A stretch of DNA of 64,000 bases, taken from positions 62,001 through 126,000 of the forward strand of contig JAODTK010000888.1 of the NCBI GenBank assembly GCA_026419785.1. The letters are read 5' to 3'. The notes under the pieces were generated by a model that did not search any database, had not been told where the DNA came from, and was given only the letters and a program-made list of their open reading frames with translations. The stretch comes from Sclerodactyla briareus. Its lineage: Eukaryota; Echinodermata; Holothuroidea; Dendrochirotida; Sclerodactylidae. Shown one piece after another: positions 59,450 through 64,000 of this stretch (its first letter is position 1; each line of letters starts with the position of its first letter). Made by a program: the position numbers and the translations under genes.

Positions 59450-60640
59450 GCGAAAGGATTTATGCGATGGCGCTGCGTGTGTACGTCTGTTGGTGTATGC
59501 AGGTCGTGATATATAGGTGTTGTCTAAGACCTCTTGCAAACACAATAATTCTTGACAGCAAAGTATAAAAAAATTCTACTTGGATATGTAGGTTAGCAAT
59601 ATGGAATCGATGGTGTCCCCATTGTTTTTGGGGTCTCGTCCAAGGTCAACAGAGGTCAATGTCTGAAAACCTTGTAAACGCGATAACTCCTGTCCACTAA
59701 GATTAGTCATATGAAGTAAATTATCTCTATTGCCTTCCGGTCCACGTTCATCTGAAATGAACAGAAGTCAAAAATCTTGAAACCTTGTGAACACAATAAC
59801 TAGTGAAGGAAAAAGTGCACTACGACCATACTTGGTGTGTTGCTTGGCCGTATAGATGTAGATACCCCTCTTGTTCTGGGGTCGGTAAAAGTATCCGAAC
59901 AGAGGTCAAAGACTGGAAGTGTAGAAGATGGTTCAATACTGGTTATGTTTTGGCGGTCATCTTGAAATCCGATAAGACTGCATTCTTTTCCTCCCTTTTT
60001 GATTCCTTGACAAAAGTCGAGGAATCTATGTAGTCATGTCGTAGTGGTGTGTGTGTATGTGTGTGACGCTTTGCTTGTAAACACCAAACTCGACCCCACC
60101 TGGATGGATATTGAGCCCATAGTTGGTGTGAGGGCTTTCTTATGGGGAGTACAAGAACCCTATCGCTTTGGGTGTTTATTGGGGTTCATTTGGGGAGAAA
60201 TGTAGGAAATTGTCAAAAATGTCAATTTTTTGGCTAATGTTGGTTTGTGAACACGCTTACTCGACCTCACCTGGATGGAGGAAGGTTTCCTACCTTGGTA
60301 GTGTTTTTTCCCCATGAGAGTACATGATCCCTATTGTTTTGAGGTCTAGTCAAAGGTCATATGAGTTTTCACCAGAGTCAAAGTCCGAAATCGTTGTGAA
60401 CGAGTCCAGAACAGTTTGGTCCGATCAAGCTGAAATTTTGTGTGTAGCTTTCTTATGGGGAGTACAAGAACCCTAATATTTTGGTGTTGTTTGGGGGACC
60501 TTTTTGGGAGAAATTAGGAAATTGTCGAAAATTGGGGTCAGGTCAGAGGTAAACTATCCCAGAATGCTGGATCTGATCAAGTTGAAATTTAGTGTGTAGT
60601 TTTCTCATCAAGAATACAGGCCCTACTGTTTTGTCGAAAT
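59450..60640 (+). repeat. AGGTCA-type tandem array after module A
   Basis: Units with CCAAGGTCAACAGAGGTCAA (59640), CGAACAGAGGTCAAAGAC (59894), GTCAAAGGTCATATGAG (60349) and GGGGTCAGGTCAGAGGTAAA (60536). Each is followed by 'CCTTGTGAACA' or 'TTTGGTCCGATCAAGCTGAAA' and 'TTTCTTATGGGGAGTACAAG' blocks. One unit starts with GTCGAGGAATCTATGTAGTC, (GT)n and GTGACGC (60010-60070), like those at 50.28 and 51.45 kb. Confidence 0.85.
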
Positions 60641-60764
60641 GACGTCAATTTTGTGGAAATGGGAATCTGTGAGAAATGTCATATCCTGCATATAATGGGC
60701 TTGTACAATGTCCCATTTATTCCAGTGTCACGGAATCACTAAGCCTTTTGGCTTTCTGGTTCAA

Positions 60765-61385
60765 TTTTTTCAGTGTTATAAATCATGCTTGCCAATTCTC
60801 TTCTAGAATTAACAGTTTCAAAAACCCTAGTTTGGTTTCTCTTGACTCCAAGCCAGGAAGACAGCTGTCGAGGGTCAATACAATCCAGTAGAACTACTCG
60901 GAGACCTTGAGAGTGGACTAACCTGTGGAGGGTGGCCCCAAGAATGCCCCCCCACACAAAGGGATTCCACCCCGATTACCAGCCATCCCCACCATCCTAG
61001 CCTGCCGCAACCCACACAGCTTATAGTTTCTGCTTATGGTTTCCTGTGCGTTTACAATGCCCAGTAGGATCCTACAAACCAGATTTCATTACCGTCCTCA
61101 GTACTGGTCTTGCACAATTTTCTCAGCATTTAAGTATTATTCAGGGTTATAAACCATGCTTGCCAATTCAATTCTAGAATTGACAGTTCCAAGAATCGTA
61201 GTTGGTTTTTTCTTGAACACCAAAGCCATGGAAACCGCCTGGAATGTAGGTCAAACAATACCACCCTGTACAAGCTACTTGGAGACCATTTGAGGATATG
61301 CGTGACCTGTAAGAGCTGGTCAGTGGAATACTCTCCCCACACACAGGGATTCCACTTCCGATTCCAAGCAGGCGCCACCAAACCT
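60765..61385. repeat. Local duplication, two units of about 220-240 bp
   Basis: Units at 60765-60990 and 61136-61385 share, in order: GTTATAAA.CATGCTTGCCAA, TTCTAGAATT.ACAGTT, TAGTT..TTT, CCA...CA.GGAA, CTACT(C/T)GGAGACC, CCACACA.AGGGATTCCAC and CCGATT.C.AGC. Spacing is about 370 bp. The minus-strand frames in the two units correspond partly but are broken, so no gene is called. Confidence 0.8.
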
Positions 61386-61555
61386 GCACGCACACCACCA
61401 ACAGCTTGTGGTATCAAGAGACAGAACCCGGATAACCGAGTAGTACTCTCCCAACTCCCATCCTCATCTTGCCACCTTCAATCGTCCTCCCCTTCAGTTG
61501 TTTTTATACGACAGACGGGGTATACCGCGGCCCATTCTAAAAGCTCCCAACCCAC

Positions 61556-61670
61556 AGTATAGTATAGTATAGTATAGTATAGGTATAGTATAGTATATAT
61601 AGTATAGTATAGTATAGTATAGTATAGTATAGTATATATAGTATAGTATAGTAATAGTATAGTATAGTAT
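61556..61670 (-). repeat. (AGTAT)n microsatellite
   Basis: About 115 bp of AGTAT units with a few insertions and deletions. It abuts the LINE fragment at 61671-61705, with the same pentamer as 17746-17830. Confidence 0.95.
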
Positions 61671-61740
61671 AGCCACGGATTTCAGCGGGCAGCTAGTTTC
61701 ACAGCCCTGGCTCAGAGGGGACCAGTGCTTCTTCTCCCAA
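61671..61740 (-). mobile_element. Short LINE C-terminal fragment
   Basis: AGCCACGGATTTCAGCGGGC and then AGCTAGTTTC match 17969-18000 almost exactly. On the minus strand both encode LPA(G/E)IRG, part of the L2/CR1 C-terminus. Only about 35 bp are convincingly shared before similarity fades. Confidence 0.65.
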
Positions 61741-62740
61741 TAACCTAGAGGGTTCTCTCCTGTGCTAGCCTAATTCCATTTTATTTTATCTAGCTTCTGG
61801 GAGCGATGGCCCTATAACAAGCAGCAGCTACAATAGAGAGGATTCATGACGCAGAGCCTGGGGAAGGTGGAAGTGCCTGCTAGTTTCGCGAACGGGCGGT
61901 TATTGCCGCTAGATACAGCCTTTGCGCTACAGCTTCAGGAGCTATTTGGTTTCGTTGGCTACGATGTCAGTAACCAAGGTGAGAATATTTAGCAGCTTAG
62001 ACCTTCTCAGGTCCATTCCGACTAACGATGTTCTTCAGATATCGCTCTTACGAGAAGCGTCATACACACACCCCACACACACAATACATGAATGCACTGT
62101 TCCCTCTGACAACGGAAGAAATTTGCCCTGAATGTTGGAACTAGGGTGCTTGTTTGCAAGCGTCACCATTCTGCCACGCAAGTCATGATCATCTGCGGTC
62201 AGCAAAGGTCGCCGTGCAGAAACGTCCTGAGTGATTGTGCCAATCAGTTGGGAATTTTCACTCGATATTTCGAGTTTTTCAAACACGATCGGTCAACCTG
62301 GGTGGAAGCAGTTCTAACTAAACAGGACTCCTGTGAAGTTAGAGGTTGTCTGAAGTCACTGGAGGTCAACGTCGGAAACCGACCAAACACAAAACAGTTT
62401 AGAAAGCCTAGTAAGCTCGGGATGAAATGTAGTGTGGAAGTTGTTCTATAACAAGAACAATTATAGCACTGTTAAATTCTTCATCCAGATCAGAAGTAAT
62501 TTTTGTTAATGGAAGTAAAAATTGTATAGCCCATGAGCACCATAATGCAATTGTGTCGGGGTTGGTTTAGCTCATACACATTCGTTTCCTCTCAATAATT
62601 GGTATATGAATCCTATTTGAAATTCGAAAACTTTGTAAGCACGATAACTCAAGAATACTTGGTATATGTTCTATCCGTTGGGAATCGCTTAGGACTACGT
62701 CTGTACTATCTGGGAAATTCATTCCTTCGATAGTAACCCT
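61741..62740. other. Mostly unassigned, with eroded AGGTCA-type pieces
   Basis: Pieces of the AGGTCA family occur at 62180-62210 (ATCTGCGGTCAGCAAAGGTC), 62355-62385 (CACTGGAGGTCAACGTCGG) and 62630-62655 (TTTGTAAGCACGATAACTCA). No gene is recognised. Confidence 0.5.
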
Positions 62741-62744
62741 GAAA

Positions 62745-63060
62745 TCCTTGACATCGTCTATAATGCCGTAATCTGAAAGTTATTGATGATATCATGAAAA
62801 GGGCGAGAAAGATTGTATACGACAGTCTGCCTACTTTTAATTCCCGGGTTCTGACAAAGCTGAGGTCGATATGGAATGACCCGAAACATCCGCTCCATTC
62901 GCTGTTCGTTGTATCCGAAAAAAAAAACAAAAATCCCCGCAGAAATAAGACTGGGACCTGGTTGTTTCACATACTCCTCGTTAACGATTTCCCATCATAA
63001 GCAGTGCTTTTAACTCATTTATATCTTCTTATTCTTATGACTCTGTTCCATATGTTTAAT
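62745..63060 (+). mobile_element. LINE C-terminal fragment with microsatellite tail
   Basis: The plus frame 62794-63000 has MKRARKIVYDS, RSIWNDPKHPLHSLFVVSE and RRNKTG, matching the conserved ORF2 C-terminal 'A..I..DP.HPL...F...PSGRR' block of fish and invertebrate LINEs. A frameshift follows, with a NDFPIISSAFN-like block in the next frame. The (TCTA)n array 46 bp downstream is in the position of a LINE 3' tail. This is the only LINE remnant here on the plus strand. Confidence 0.8.
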
Positions 63061-63105
63061 GTATGCAGACATTTAAATTCCTATCTGAGGAAGCAATAGA
63101 GTGAG

Positions 63106-63149
63106 ATCTATCTATCTATCTATTCTATCTATCTATCTATCTATCTATC

Positions 63150-63219
<70 letters not shown>

Positions 63220-63220
63220 T
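63106..63220 (+). repeat. (TCTA)n microsatellite
   Basis: About 115 bp of (ATCT)n with two small interruptions, directly 3' of a LINE C-terminal fragment. Confidence 0.97.
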
Positions 63221-63589
63221 AGACAGTAAACCTCTTGTTTTGTGTGTTCAGTGGTAAAATCATGTTCGAAAAAAACTATAACGTGTGGAAACGTAATGTG
63301 TTATACAATATTAGCCTGCAAACATGATAGGCTAACATAAGATGTATGTATGCTCCCATGAAGTTCGTCTATTTTAACCTTGTGGTCAAATCAGATGTCA
63401 TCCTTGTGCAACAGGGGTCGAAGTTCAAGTAGTAGTACACAGTATAAAGTATGAGTGATGAAGTGATAAATATGCAATCAGTAAACATGTGGTCAGCGAG
63501 TTTATCACACGTTTTTCTCTTCCTCATTTCAACCCTCGATTCGTATCGAGTGATATTGTAGCCTGTGGCTTGCTCTCTCAAATTTCCAG

Positions 63590-63861
63590 AAAGCTTGTGA
63601 TAGAGGATTTGGCGGTTTCCGTGGACTTGGATTTGGCCAAGTCTATATATACCGAATTCTCCAAAGGTTCACGACATTCTTCGGATGAGGATGAAATCGA
63701 CGCGGAAACGCTGCAAGTTGGAGCATCTGAAGTTATAAGTGAAGAAGGGAAGGGTGTGCCTGTTGAGTTTCACAGAGGCATCGTGCTGCATCTTCACTTG
63801 CAGTTTGTGTTACAGCTCCAAGAGTTTCTTTTCCCGGGTGAAGATTCCAAAGAATTGACAG
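63590..63861 (+). CDS. Candidate internal exon of an unidentified gene
   Basis: A frame is open from 63462 to 63914 (151 codons). Within it a good acceptor, TGCTTGCTCTCTCAAATTTC then CAG (ending 63589), and a passable donor, ACAG|GTGATT (GT at 63862), bracket 272 bp. The peptide has an acidic stretch HSSDEDEIDAE and a Leu-rich LHLHLQFVLQLQEF segment. It matches no family I know. In 64 kb an open frame of this length is expected about once by chance, so the case rests on the splice signals and composition. It lies near the window edge, so flanking exons cannot be checked. Confidence 0.3.
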
Positions 63862-64000
63862 GTGATTTTCAGTTATATTTCTGCTCCTTTCAGAAAGAAG
63901 GTACAGTCGATTAGTGAACAATATGTAGACGTAAGACAACCTTGTATACGCTGTACTGAAATTTTGAAGACGGTGGAACGGGCAATTAAACGAAACAAGT

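Overview
The window is animal nuclear DNA with no bacterial or phage architecture: no operons, no ribosome-binding sites and no long ORFs (the longest open frames are under 180 codons). It is dense in degenerate LINE fragments, hAT-type insertions, a tRNA-derived SINE, microsatellites, long G or C homopolymers and diverged tandem repeats rich in AGGTCA. The repeat style and frequent AGGCCTA-like words suggest a marine deuterostome, most likely an echinoderm such as a sea cucumber or sea star. This is an inference from repeat character; no host gene here fixes the taxon.

Layout. 0-4 kb: a 34-bp minisatellite, a two-unit AGGTCA-type repeat with a fold-back hairpin, and a Charlie-like hAT remnant. 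4-10.8 kb: nothing recognised. 10.8-17 kb: first copy of a large non-coding repeat (modules B and A), carrying a 1.15-kb hAT-like insertion and a LINE. 14.8-24.8 kb: four degenerate LINEs, all on the minus strand; one is split by an 843-bp non-autonomous hAT whose removal restores the LINE reading frame. 25.7-28.4 kb: a 0.5-kb tandem duplication, then module A followed by AGGTCA repeats. 29-33 kb: minisatellites, a GGTCTCG array, long G runs and two tandem arrays. 33-45 kb: mostly unassigned, with palindrome clusters, a 57-nt T run and an ACGCGT cluster. 44.5-49 kb: two copies of module C. 49.1-52.4 kb: AGGTCA array plus a tRNA-derived SINE. 52.7-60.6 kb: second full copy of modules B, A and AGGTCA repeats, with a 2.09-kb hAT and a 1.03-kb long-TIR element nested in B. 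60.8-64 kb: a local duplication, LINE 3' ends with microsatellite tails, and one candidate host exon near the right edge.

The most informative structure is the pair of composite repeat copies (about 10.8-17 kb and 52.7-60.6 kb). Module order is the same in both. Three insertions (two hAT-like, one long-TIR) are each present in one copy and absent from the other, so the sequence itself supplies the empty target sites. No module shows convincing coding capacity. It is either an undescribed non-coding composite repeat or a very old segmental duplication.

No host protein-coding gene can be assigned with confidence. Unassigned stretches are listed as such.
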